Below, in pieces: positions 10,252 through 19,598 of a stretch of 64,000 bases of DNA; within the stretch, counting starts at the first letter, position 1, and every line of letters starts with the position of its first letter. A program made the translations under genes and the position numbers. The notes beneath the pieces were generated by a model. That model saw only the letters and a list, made by a program, of their open reading frames with translations, searched no databases and had not been told where the DNA came from. The stretch is from an uncultured PS1 clade bacterium. Lineage in GTDB: Bacteria; Pseudomonadota; Alphaproteobacteria; RS24. The DNA is taken from the NCBI GenBank assembly GCA_902624095.1, contig CACNWB010000003.1:1-64000 (forward strand), given 5' to 3'.

Positions 10252-11676
10252 ATGATTACACTTCCCAAATATCACGGTGAAACCGCAGTGTTCGGGCTGG
10301 GGCGCTCAGGCCTGTCGGTCGTGCGTGCGCTTGTAGCCGCCGGCAACAGGGTGAGTGCTTGGGACCAAAATGGCGACCAGCGGGCGGAGGCCGAAAAAGC
10401 CGGTGCCCAAATCAGAGATTTGGAAACCGAATTTGGTGCCCCGGCCCGCTTGGTTCTAAGCCCCGGTGTGCCGCTCACCCATCCGCAGCCGCACGCCGTT
10501 GTAAAGGCGGCTCGCGCCGCTGACGTACCGGTGCTGGGCGATGTTGAATTATTTGCCGCCGCCGTGTGCAATATGGCGGAACACCCCAAAATCGTCGCGG
10601 TCACGGGCACGAATGGCAAGTCGACAACTAGCGCGCTCATCGCGCATCTTCTGGCGACCCGCGGGGCCGCGGTGCGGCTCGGCGGTAATATCGGCCATGC
10701 GGTGCTGGACCTTGATATGCCGGCGCAAGGCGCGCCGACCGTCTATGTGCTGGAGCTTTCTTCCTATCAAATTGACCTGGTGGAAACGCTCACACCTGAT
10801 GTTGCGGTGCTGACAAATCTCAGTCCCGACCACCTCGACCGGCATGGCGACATGGCCGGATATGTCGCGGCTAAATCTCGTCTTTTTGACATGCTGGCGC
10901 CACATGCCACCGCCGTCATTGGGTGCGATGACGCTGAAAGCCGCATTATTGCCGATGCATTGCATGCATCGGGCCAGCAGGTTTGCCGCATTGCGGCCTC
11001 CGGTGATGCAGATATCTGCTGGCGCGATGGTGCGCTGGTGGCGGGTAAAGATGTTCTTGCCAATCTAGAATATGCACCCGCTTTGCGAGGGGCCCATAAC
11101 GGGCAAAACGCTGCCGCCGCCACCGCCGTGCTTGGGGCTTTGGGTCATGGCATGAAAGACCTGCAACAGGCTTTGGAAGATTTTCCGGGGCTTGCCCACC
11201 GCCTGCAACCGGTTGGAAATTACAAAAATTTGATCTTCGTAAATGACAGCAAGGCGACGAATGCCGAGGCGACGCGGCAAGCGCTCGCCGCATATGAGAA
11301 TATTTACTGGATTGTCGGCGGTCGCGCAAAAGACAATGGCCTGTTGGGGCTTGATGCGTTTTATAAAAATGTGCGCGCGGCCTTCTTGATCGGCGAAGCC
11401 GCCGCGCAGTTTAAAAGTCTGCTTGAAGGCCATTTCGTTTGCCATATCAGCGGAACGCTTGATAAAGCCGTTTACGATGCCGCCAACCATGCGCGCGCAG
11501 ATGCCGCCAAAAGGGATGTCACAGGTAGCCCGGCACAAGCGGCGGTTTTGCTGTCGCCAGCCTGTGCCTCGTTTGATCAGTTCCCTGATTTTGAGGCGCG
11601 AGGCGATGCTTTTTGCGCTGCGATTGCTAAATGGCAGTCTGAGCAAACTTCAGCTTATGAGGGCGCGCCATGTTGA
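10252..11676 (+). CDS. murD: UDP-MurNAc-L-alanine:D-glutamate ligase MurD
   Basis: VTGTNGKSTTSALI, ELSSYQ, LTNLSPDHLDRHG, NDSKATNAEAT. Confidence 0.95.
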   Translation: MITLPKYHGETAVFGLGRSGLSVVRALVAAGNRVSAWDQNGDQRAEAEKAGAQIRDLETEFGAPARLVLSPGVPLTHPQPHAVVKAARAADVPVLGDVELFAAAVCNMAEHPKIVAVTGTNGKSTTSALIAHLLATRGAAVRLGGNIGHAVLDLDMPAQGAPTVYVLELSSYQIDLVETLTPDVAVLTNLSPDHLDRHGDMAGYVAAKSRLFDMLAPHATAVIGCDDAESRIIADALHASGQQVCRIAASGDADICWRDGALVAGKDVLANLEYAPALRGAHNGQNAAAATAVLGALGHGMKDLQQALEDFPGLAHRLQPVGNYKNLIFVNDSKATNAEATRQALAAYENIYWIVGGRAKDNGLLGLDAFYKNVRAAFLIGEAAAQFKSLLEGHFVCHISGTLDKAVYDAANHARADAAKRDVTGSPAQAAVLLSPACASFDQFPDFEARGDAFCAAIAKWQSEQTSAYEGAPC

Positions 11677-12845
11677 GATTTTTCGCCCGCACCGATAAAA
11701 GCCCACTTGCGCAATGGTGGTGGACCGTCGACCGCTGGCTTGTTGCCGCCGTGGTTGTGCTGATCGGTTTGGGATATCTGATGGCCCTTGCCGCCAGCCC
11801 CGCCGTGGCCCAACATATCGGCAAGCCGATTTATTATTTCGCCAACAAACAATTGACATTTCTCACACTGGCGCTGGGTGTGTTTTTCGCCGTCTCTATG
11901 CTGAATCCGCGCCTGGTGCGCATGTTGGCGCTGGTGAGTTTTATCGCAGCTTTTGTCGGTGTTGTGGCCACTCTGTTTGTCGGCACTTCCGCCAAGGGTG
12001 CCAGCCGTTGGTTGATTATCGCCAGTGTTTCGGTTCAGCCTTCTGAAATTCTGAAGCCTGCTTTTGTTGTCGTGACGGCGCAACTTTTTGCCCTTCACAA
12101 AACCCGCTTCGACAGCCATGCGCTGATAGGTGCCTTTACTCTCCTCGTAATGTGCTGTGTGTTGCTAGCAGGCCAGCCCGATATTGGCCAGTTGACGCTG
12201 ATGGGTCTTGTCTGGATGTGCATGTATTTTCTTGCGGGTGGCTCTTTGCGCCTGTTGTCCGTGTTGGGTATTTTGGGTATTGCCACGGGCGTGTATCTTT
12301 ATGCCACCGAGCCGCATGTCTCCAGCCGCGTTGATCGATTCATCACCCCGTCGAGCGGCGACACTTATCAGGTCGACAAAGCCATGGATGCGATCAAATC
12401 CGGCGGCATTGTGGGTGTCGGGCCAGGCGACGGGCGCGTCAAATCAATTTTGCCTGACGCACATTCGGATTATGTGTTCGCGGTTGCCGCCGAAGAGGGC
12501 GGCTTGCTGATCGGCGGCTTTATTATCTGTGTGTTCGCCGTAATTATCTTGCGCGCGCTGTCGCGGCTGCGCGCAGAGCGCGAGCATTGGATTCAACTGG
12601 CGGCGGCGGGGCTGACCTGTCTGTTCGGATTGCAGGCCATTATCAATCTTGCTGTTAACCTCAATCTGATGCCGTCCAAAGGCATGACACTTCCATTTAT
12701 TTCCTATGGTGGCTCGTCGCTTATCGCCTCGGCGTTCACCATGGGCATGTTGGTGGCGCTGTCGCGGCGCAGATCACACGACCAGATGCTGGCGCGCCCC
12801 ATAAGCGGCGTGACGCTTCACGCGCAATTCGGAGGTCGCTCTTGA
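11670..12845 (+). CDS. ftsW: Lipid II polymerase FtsW (SEDS)
   Basis: GASRWL, QPSEILKPAFVV, QPDIGQ, PDAHSDYVFAVAAEE, MTLPFISYGGSSL. Confidence 0.95.
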   Translation: MLRFFARTDKSPLAQWWWTVDRWLVAAVVVLIGLGYLMALAASPAVAQHIGKPIYYFANKQLTFLTLALGVFFAVSMLNPRLVRMLALVSFIAAFVGVVATLFVGTSAKGASRWLIIASVSVQPSEILKPAFVVVTAQLFALHKTRFDSHALIGAFTLLVMCCVLLAGQPDIGQLTLMGLVWMCMYFLAGGSLRLLSVLGILGIATGVYLYATEPHVSSRVDRFITPSSGDTYQVDKAMDAIKSGGIVGVGPGDGRVKSILPDAHSDYVFAVAAEEGGLLIGGFIICVFAVIILRALSRLRAEREHWIQLAAAGLTCLFGLQAIINLAVNLNLMPSKGMTLPFISYGGSSLIASAFTMGMLVALSRRRSHDQMLARPISGVTLHAQFGGRS

Positions 12846-13987
12846 ACCAGAAGCAGAACATCCGAAGCGAAGTGGTGCTGCTTGCGGCCGGTGGCACAGG
12901 CGGACATTTGTTTCCGGCCAGTGCCTTGGCGCGCCGCATGAAGGAAAAGGGCCATGAAGTACATCTGGCAACGGATGCGCGCGGTCTGACCTATCTTTCT
13001 CAACTTGAAGAAATGCCCGTTCACAAGCTCGCGGCGGCAACGATATTTGGCGATAAAATATGGCTTTTCCCGTGGAATATATTGAAAATAATCTTCGCTT
13101 TCGTTCAGGCGGTTCATCTCGTGCTGAGGCTCAAGCCCTCGATTGTTGTAGGTTTTGGCGGTTACCCGTCGTTTGCCCCGGCACTGGCCGCGCAAGTACT
13201 TCGGCGACAGGTGTTAATCCATGAACAAAACGCCGTATTGGGACGAGCTAATCGCGTGCTGTGTGGTCTCGGCGCGCATCTGGCAACAAGTTTTGGCGGC
13301 ACGCGCGGTATATCAAAATCGACAAAAACAAGAACCCGCAAAGTCGGCAATCCTGTGCGCAATGATGTTCTGACAGCGGCGCGTGGCGGCTATCGTTACC
13401 TTAATGCCTCGCGCCCGTTTGAATTGCTGATTTTCGGTGGCAGTCAGGGTGCAAGCGTTTTTGCCGATACGGTGCCTGCGGCGATCGGCGAATTGCCGGC
13501 AGATTTGAAAGCGCGCCTGCGTGTTGTGCATCAGGTACGCCGGACAGATATGGCAAAAACACTCGCGGCCTATGGGGAAATCAGCGTTTATACCGAAATT
13601 CGAGATTTTTTCGATGATTTACCCGCCCGCATGCGGCGCGCGCATCTGGTCATTTGTCGCGGCGGTGCCTCGACAGTGTGTGAGCTTTCGCTGCTGGGTG
13701 CGCCGGCCATTATTGTGCCCTTGCCGGGTTCTCTGGATCAGGATCAGGCACATAATGTGCGCGAACTGAACGAAAAGGGCGGCGCTTGGATGGTCAGCCA
13801 AACCGAATTTACGACCGAATGGCTGTCGGGAAAACTGAATGAATTGATGGTGAATATTGAGCTGTTGAACACCGCCTCGGCGCGGTCATTGTCGCTGGCG
13901 CGGCCGGATGCCGATTTGCGTCTGTGTCGCTATGCCATGTCGCTCATCAAAAGCGACAGTTCCGCCGGCAAGGAGAAAAGACAATGA
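12842..13987 (+). CDS. murG: UDP-GlcNAc transferase MurG
   Basis: AAGGTGGHLFPA, VGFGGYPS, HEQNAVLGRAN, GGSQGA, CRGGASTVCEL; TTG start overlapping ftsW stop. Confidence 0.95.
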   Translation: MNQKQNIRSEVVLLAAGGTGGHLFPASALARRMKEKGHEVHLATDARGLTYLSQLEEMPVHKLAAATIFGDKIWLFPWNILKIIFAFVQAVHLVLRLKPSIVVGFGGYPSFAPALAAQVLRRQVLIHEQNAVLGRANRVLCGLGAHLATSFGGTRGISKSTKTRTRKVGNPVRNDVLTAARGGYRYLNASRPFELLIFGGSQGASVFADTVPAAIGELPADLKARLRVVHQVRRTDMAKTLAAYGEISVYTEIRDFFDDLPARMRRAHLVICRGGASTVCELSLLGAPAIIVPLPGSLDQDQAHNVRELNEKGGAWMVSQTEFTTEWLSGKLNELMVNIELLNTASARSLSLARPDADLRLCRYAMSLIKSDSSAGKEKRQ

Positions 13988-15414
13988 CCCAAAGCCCTGC
14001 CGCACCGCCGCGCACATTGCGCCCCTTCGGGCGGGTGCATATTGTTGGCATTGGCGGCATTGGCATGAGCGGCATTGCCGAGGTGATGCATGTCATGGGT
14101 TTTGAGGTGCAAGGCAGTGATTTGGGAGAGAATGCCAACACGCGCAGGCTGTCGGATATTGGTGTGCCCATAATGATCGGTCATCGCGAGGAAAATATTG
14201 CCGGTGCGGGTGTCGTCGCCGTGTCGTCGGCGGTTGCACAAGACAATGTCGAGATGCGCGCCGCGCGCGCGCGCCACATTCCCGTGGTTCGCCGCGCCGA
14301 AATGCTGGCCGAACTCATGCGCCTGAAACCCTGCCTGACGGTCGCCGGTACGCATGGCAAAACGACCACAACCTCGCTGGCTGCCGCTGTGCTTGATGCT
14401 GCGGGGCTCGATCCTACCGTTATCAATGGCGGCATTATCAACGCCTATGGTACCAATGCGCGGCTTGGTTCGGGCGACTGGATTGTAGTTGAAGCCGATG
14501 AAAGCGACGGCACTTTTGTGTGCCTGCCTTCAACCATAGGCATTGTCACCAATATTGACCCTGAACATTTGGAGCATTACGGCAGTTTTGAAAACTTGCG
14601 CGATGCGTTTGTGCGCTACATGCAGAATATTCCGTTTTATGGTGCCGGCATTGTGTGTCTCGACCATCCAGAAGTGGCGGCGCTGATGGGTCAGGTGCAA
14701 GACCGCCGCATCGTCACTTATGGGCTGAACGAGCAGGCTGATATTCAGGCAACAAATATCACCACACGCGGGTTTGCACAGGAGTTTGACGTTATTTACC
14801 GAGACCGTCAGAACGATACGCAAGCGGTCATGTCGAAGTTGTACCTGCCTATGGCGGGGACATATAATCTGCAAAATGCGCTGGCGGCGATTGCCGCAGG
14901 GCTGGAGGTGAGCGCCGAACCGGAACAAATCCGCGCGGCATTTTCAGGTTTTGCCGGTGTCATGCGCCGTTTCTCGCATGTCGGCAAGGTGCGTGATGTC
15001 GATATTTTTGACGACTATGCTCACCATCCGGTCGAGATTGCTGCTGTTCTGGGCAGCGCCCGCAATGCGGCAGGCGGACGCGTCATCGCTGTCATGCAAC
15101 CGCATCGCTATACGCGCCTGCGTGATTTGTTCGCCGATTTCTGTAGCTGTATGAATGCCGCCGATGTGGTTTTTGTTCTGCCGGTTTTCACCGCCGGAGA
15201 AGAGCCGATCAAGGGTTTTGATGCCGAGCGTCTTGTTGAGGGCTTGCGGGCACATGGACACCGTCATGCCTTGGCTTTAGCCGATGATGATGCGCTCGCA
15301 CCCGCGTTGTCCGAGATTATCGCTGCTGGAGACATTGTGGTGTGCATGGGCGCGGGCAGCATCACGCGCATTGCGCATGAACTTCCGACACGTTTAGCGG
15401 AGGTGGCGGCATGA
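13984..15414 (+). CDS. murC: UDP-MurNAc:L-alanine ligase MurC
   Basis: VHIVGIGGIGMSGIAE, GTHGKTTTTS, EADESDGTF, NIDPEHLEHYGS, DDYAHHPVEI, FQPHRYTR-like; start moved to ATG 13984. Confidence 0.95.
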   Translation: MTQSPAAPPRTLRPFGRVHIVGIGGIGMSGIAEVMHVMGFEVQGSDLGENANTRRLSDIGVPIMIGHREENIAGAGVVAVSSAVAQDNVEMRAARARHIPVVRRAEMLAELMRLKPCLTVAGTHGKTTTTSLAAAVLDAAGLDPTVINGGIINAYGTNARLGSGDWIVVEADESDGTFVCLPSTIGIVTNIDPEHLEHYGSFENLRDAFVRYMQNIPFYGAGIVCLDHPEVAALMGQVQDRRIVTYGLNEQADIQATNITTRGFAQEFDVIYRDRQNDTQAVMSKLYLPMAGTYNLQNALAAIAAGLEVSAEPEQIRAAFSGFAGVMRRFSHVGKVRDVDIFDDYAHHPVEIAAVLGSARNAAGGRVIAVMQPHRYTRLRDLFADFCSCMNAADVVFVLPVFTAGEEPIKGFDAERLVEGLRAHGHRHALALADDDALAPALSEIIAAGDIVVCMGAGSITRIAHELPTRLAEVAA

Positions 15415-16379
15415 GTTCGCATGCGAATAATCCAAAGCCGCAAATAACACGCGCTTATGTTAAGCCCGACGATTTGCCTGAGGTAAACGGAAAATATATT
15501 ACCGAGAAGTCTTTGAGTGGGCTCACATGGTTTCGGGTTGGAGGCGCAGCGGATGTCATTTACCTCCCGACAGATGCTGATGATCTGAGTGCATTTTTGA
15601 AAAATCTGGCGGCGGATATTCCGGTCACTGTTTTGGGCGCGGGTTCCAACACACTGGCGCGCGATGGCGGTGTGCGAGGTGTTGTCATTCGCCTCGGTAG
15701 TGGCTTTGCCGACATTGCCTGCGATGGCGAAACGGATATTCGCGCTGGAGCTGGCGCGCTTGATGTGCGGGTGGCCTCAACAGCCGCCGGTGCCGGACTT
15801 TCAGGGTTTGAATTTCTTAGCGGCATCCCGGGTAGTATCGGCGGCGCGGTGGCAATGAACGCCGGCGCCTATGGTCGCGAGACTGCAGATGTGCTGGTGC
15901 GGGTTGAAGCCATCACTTTGGACGGGGATAAACGCGAACTGACGCCCGATGCGCTTAACCTTGGCTACCGCACAAACGGCTACCCGGATCCGATTATCTA
16001 CACGGCGGCGGTTTTTCGGGGGGTTCCTGCCGACGCAAACGTTATCACGGCGCAAATGGACGAGATTGCCGACAAGCGCGGCACCACCCAGCCAGTCAAA
16101 TCGCGCACGGGCGGCAGCACATTTAAAAATCCGGGCGGGGCTAGCCCTAACGGGCCAAAGGCCTGGAAACTTATTGATGATGCCGGATGTCGGGGCTTGC
16201 GTGTCGGCGAGGCGCAAGTTTCCGAACTGCATTGCAATTTCCTTATTAATCACGGCAACGCCAGCGCTGCCGACATTGAGACACTGGGCGAAACCGTACG
16301 CCAGCGAGTACTGGAAACCAGTGACATTGATCTCGATTGGGAAATCCGGCGGATCGGGGAGGTGGCTGATGGCGCCTAA
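15411..16379 (+). CDS. murB: UDP-N-acetylenolpyruvoylglucosamine reductase MurB
   Basis: TWFRVGGAADV, VLGAGSNTLARDGGVRGVVIRLG, GIPGSIGGAVAMNAGAYG, GSTFKNP. Confidence 0.95.
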   Translation: MSSHANNPKPQITRAYVKPDDLPEVNGKYITEKSLSGLTWFRVGGAADVIYLPTDADDLSAFLKNLAADIPVTVLGAGSNTLARDGGVRGVVIRLGSGFADIACDGETDIRAGAGALDVRVASTAAGAGLSGFEFLSGIPGSIGGAVAMNAGAYGRETADVLVRVEAITLDGDKRELTPDALNLGYRTNGYPDPIIYTAAVFRGVPADANVITAQMDEIADKRGTTQPVKSRTGGSTFKNPGGASPNGPKAWKLIDDAGCRGLRVGEAQVSELHCNFLINHGNASAADIETLGETVRQRVLETSDIDLDWEIRRIGEVADGA

Positions 16380-17283
16380 ATCGCATATCGCGGTATTACA
16401 GGGAGGCTGGTCGCCGGAGCGTGAAATCAGTCTTATTTCCGGTCAAAAATGCACCGAGGCACTGCAACGCAGTGGTTATCAGGTCACACCAATCGATGTT
16501 GACCGTGATCTGGCCACGCGCCTGACAGAGCTTGCCCCCGATGTTTGTTTCAACGCGCTTCACGGCGTAGGAGGGGAAGATGGCGAGGTGCAGGGCCTGT
16601 TGGAAGTTTTGGCCATTCCCTATACACATTCTGGCGTTCGCGCTTCGGCCATGGCTATGGACAAGCACTTGTCGAAAAAGATATTTGCCGATGCTGGTTT
16701 GCCGGTGGCCCCCTCGCTATTGGTCATGCGCGGGTCATGCATCGACCATCCGCTGGACCCGCCTTATGTCGTCAAGCCGGTCAATCAGGGTTCCAGTGTC
16801 GGCGTGCATATCGTTCCTGAAGGCGCAAACGATTTGCCCGACACGCTGACCGACTCTGGCTGGGGATATCACGATGCCGCAATGGTCGAAGCCTATATTG
16901 CCGGTCGCGAATTAACCTGTGCCGTGCTGGATGATGCGCCCACAGATGTTATGGAAATTGTGCCGACCAACGGCTTTTACGATTATCGCGCGAAATATGA
17001 TGAGGGCGGCTCGGCGCACATTTTGCCCGCTGACATTCCCGCTTCCTTATCCGGCGAAATTCAGGCGGTCACACTGATGGCCCATCGTGTGCTGGGGTGC
17101 CGTGGTGTGACACGGGCCGATTTCCGCTTCGACCCTGACGGGCCGACATTGGCGCTGCTTGAAATCAACACCCAGCCGGGCATGACGCCCCTGTCGCTGG
17201 TGCCAGAAATGGCCGAAGCACGCGGCATGTCATATGACAATTTGGTGACTTGGATTGTGGAGGATGCCTCATGTCCAAGGTGA
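16369..17283 (+). CDS. ddl: D-alanine-D-alanine ligase
   Basis: VLQGGWSPEREISLISG, NALHGVGGEDG, YTHSGVRASAMAMDK, EINTQPGMTPLSL; start moved to ATG 16369. Confidence 0.93.
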   Translation: MAPKSHIAVLQGGWSPEREISLISGQKCTEALQRSGYQVTPIDVDRDLATRLTELAPDVCFNALHGVGGEDGEVQGLLEVLAIPYTHSGVRASAMAMDKHLSKKIFADAGLPVAPSLLVMRGSCIDHPLDPPYVVKPVNQGSSVGVHIVPEGANDLPDTLTDSGWGYHDAAMVEAYIAGRELTCAVLDDAPTDVMEIVPTNGFYDYRAKYDEGGSAHILPADIPASLSGEIQAVTLMAHRVLGCRGVTRADFRFDPDGPTLALLEINTQPGMTPLSLVPEMAEARGMSYDNLVTWIVEDASCPR

Positions 17284-18161
17284 GATCGTTTATAAAAAAA
17301 CGTACTCCTAAAGAACGCTTGATGCGTGCGACATCTTTCGTGCTGATCGCACCATTAAGTAAGCTTGTAGCAAGGATTTTCCCAAATTGGCGGCTCGGTC
17401 TGGCGAGTTTGATCGGTATTCTGGTTTTGGTTCTGGTCGGTATTTTCACCGCCGAGTTGACCCGTCCGACGGCGAATTATTTGCGTGATGGTTTCTTTGA
17501 GGCATCCGCCAAAGCTGGCCTTCATGTCATGGACATTACCGTGGAGGGGCGTCGCCGTACTCAGAGAGAAGACTTGCTGGCAGTCACACAAATTGATGCC
17601 GGCATGCCAATTTTGCAGGTGGATTTGGACGCAATGCAAACGCGTATCAAAAAATTGCCATGGGTACATAATGTAACGGTGGTGCGACGCCTGCCGGGCA
17701 TTATTCATTTGCAGATTCGAGAACACGAACCCTTCGCGCTGTATGAAGAGGGGCGCAAAATCGCGCTGATCGACAAAAATGGCGATGTCATTATCCGCAA
17801 TCACCTTCAAACCTTCGAACATTTGCCGGTGCTGTCCGGTTCGGGTGCGCCCATTCGTGCACAAGCGCTGATGGATATGTTGCAAGATTATCCGGTTATC
17901 CGCAATCGGCTAGTTGCCGCCGAATGGATAGGTGGTAGACGCTGGAGCTTGACATTGGATCATGGCGGGGCCGTGCATTTGCCAGCCAAAAACGTGAAAA
18001 ATGCCCTCAGCCGCCTGATGGACCTAGAAGGCGAGCGGCGAATTCTGGCGGTCGAGAAACAGAGTATCGACCTTCGTTTGCCCGACCGCATCTTGCTGCG
18101 CCCTATAGGCGAAACTTCGCGCGCGGCACCGCCAAGGCCCAAATGGGAGAAGCGCTCGTGA
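17271..18161 (+). CDS. ftsQ: Cell division protein FtsQ
   Basis: POTRA-like 'VEGRRRTQREDLLAVTQIDAGMPILQVDLDAMQTRIKKLPWVHNVTVVRRLPGIIHLQIREHEPFALY'; position between ddl and ftsA. Confidence 0.92.
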   Translation: MSKVRSFIKKRTPKERLMRATSFVLIAPLSKLVARIFPNWRLGLASLIGILVLVLVGIFTAELTRPTANYLRDGFFEASAKAGLHVMDITVEGRRRTQREDLLAVTQIDAGMPILQVDLDAMQTRIKKLPWVHNVTVVRRLPGIIHLQIREHEPFALYEEGRKIALIDKNGDVIIRNHLQTFEHLPVLSGSGAPIRAQALMDMLQDYPVIRNRLVAAEWIGGRRWSLTLDHGGAVHLPAKNVKNALSRLMDLEGERRILAVEKQSIDLRLPDRILLRPIGETSRAAPPRPKWEKRS

Positions 18162-19432
18162 CCCGTCCTGTAAAACATAACCAATTCGGCAGGCACGGAG
18201 CCGTTTCAATGCGGCGCGGGCCCCTTGCTGCCCTCGATATCGGTACCAACAAGGTGGCCTGTTTGATTGCCGAAACCGCCGAAGACAATGCGCCCAACCG
18301 GATGATGCGCATCGCCGGTTTCGGGCATCAAATATCGGAGGGATTGCAGGCTGGGCAGATTACCGACATGCGCGCCGCCGAAGACAGTTTGCGCGCCGCT
18401 GTGGATGCCGCCGAGCGCATGGCAGGTGTCGAGGTACGAAGCATAATTATAGGTGTGTCGGCGAGCCGGATTTCAAGCCAGATTTGCGAGGCGCATGTGC
18501 CGTTACACGGGCAGGCCGTCAATGCCGACCATATGGGACTGGCCCTGCGTCACGCATGCGAAAAATTCTGGTCGGAGGACCACGAAATTCTGCACGCCAT
18601 TCCGGTAGCCTATTATGTCGATGACAGCGCGGTGATAACCGACCCCAGAGGCATGTATGGTCAGGAATTGCGTGTGACGTTGCATCTTATTAGTTCCCCT
18701 GTGGGGCCGATTAGAAACCTGTTGGCATGCGTTGAGCAATGCCACCTTGTTTGTGACAAACTCGTGGTCACGCCTTATGCTAGCGCGCTGTCGACCTTGA
18801 TGCAGGATGAAATTGACCTAGGCACATTGCACCTTGATATGGGCGGCGGCACCACTAGCTTCACGATATTCTATGAAGGTGCGCCTGTGCATACGGGCGT
18901 TGTGCCGGTGGGCGGTCATCATATCACCACCGATATCGCCCGTGGATTGAATGTAGCACTGCCGATTGCCGAGCGTATCAAAACGCTTTACGGCAGCGCG
19001 CTGGCTTCGTCTGACAATGAACGCGAACAGTTTGAGCTGCCTGTAAATGACGGTGAGACTCAGATGTTGCCGCGCAGTGAGCTGACGAAAATTATTCGCC
19101 CGCGTCTTGAAGAAACTTTCGAAATGATTGAGGCGCGGGTCGCAAGCTCGGGTATGGCGCATCTGGCGGGTCGCCGTGTGGTGTTGACTGGTGGCGCATC
19201 GCAGCTTTCCGGCGTGCCAGAATTGGCGCAGACAATACTTGACCGGCAGCCACGCCTCGGTTTTCCGATGCGGCTTTCGGGTCTGCCAGAGGCGGCGGCC
19301 AGCCCATCTTTTGCGGCATGTGCTGGTCTTTTGAATTATGCCGGGCGTCAACATGCAGACGCCGCACTTGTTTCTGAAAATGTCGGCGGGCCGCTTGGTC
19401 GACTGGCGACTTGGCTGAGGAGGAACTTTTAA
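18158..19432 (+). CDS. ftsA: Cell division protein FtsA
   Basis: LAALDIGTNKVACLIAE, MRIAGFGHQISEGLQAG, LHLDMGGGTTSFTIF, VVLTGGASQLSGV; GTG 18158 start most likely. Confidence 0.95.
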   Translation: MTRPVKHNQFGRHGAVSMRRGPLAALDIGTNKVACLIAETAEDNAPNRMMRIAGFGHQISEGLQAGQITDMRAAEDSLRAAVDAAERMAGVEVRSIIIGVSASRISSQICEAHVPLHGQAVNADHMGLALRHACEKFWSEDHEILHAIPVAYYVDDSAVITDPRGMYGQELRVTLHLISSPVGPIRNLLACVEQCHLVCDKLVVTPYASALSTLMQDEIDLGTLHLDMGGGTTSFTIFYEGAPVHTGVVPVGGHHITTDIARGLNVALPIAERIKTLYGSALASSDNEREQFELPVNDGETQMLPRSELTKIIRPRLEETFEMIEARVASSGMAHLAGRRVVLTGGASQLSGVPELAQTILDRQPRLGFPMRLSGLPEAAASPSFAACAGLLNYAGRQHADAALVSENVGGPLGRLATWLRRNF

Positions 19433-19504
19433 TGCAACGCATATTTGTATCAGCGTATTTAAATGGCCTGGGGCCACCTGTGACGGGCGATGAGAGCTTG
19501 TCGG

Positions 19505-19546
19505 GAGCATGCACTACCTGGATATTGGGCGCAGGGCCGCATGCTC
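19505..19546 (+). repeat. Inverted repeat/hairpin in the ftsA-ftsZ intercistronic region
   Basis: GAGCATGC (19505-19512) / GCATGCTC (19539-19546), with nested CCTG (19517-19520) / CAGG (19532-19535). Confidence 0.75.
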
Positions 19547-19598
19547 TTTCAACTTTGGAAAACATGCCCAACACGAACGAGTAGAAAAGGAGAACGCC

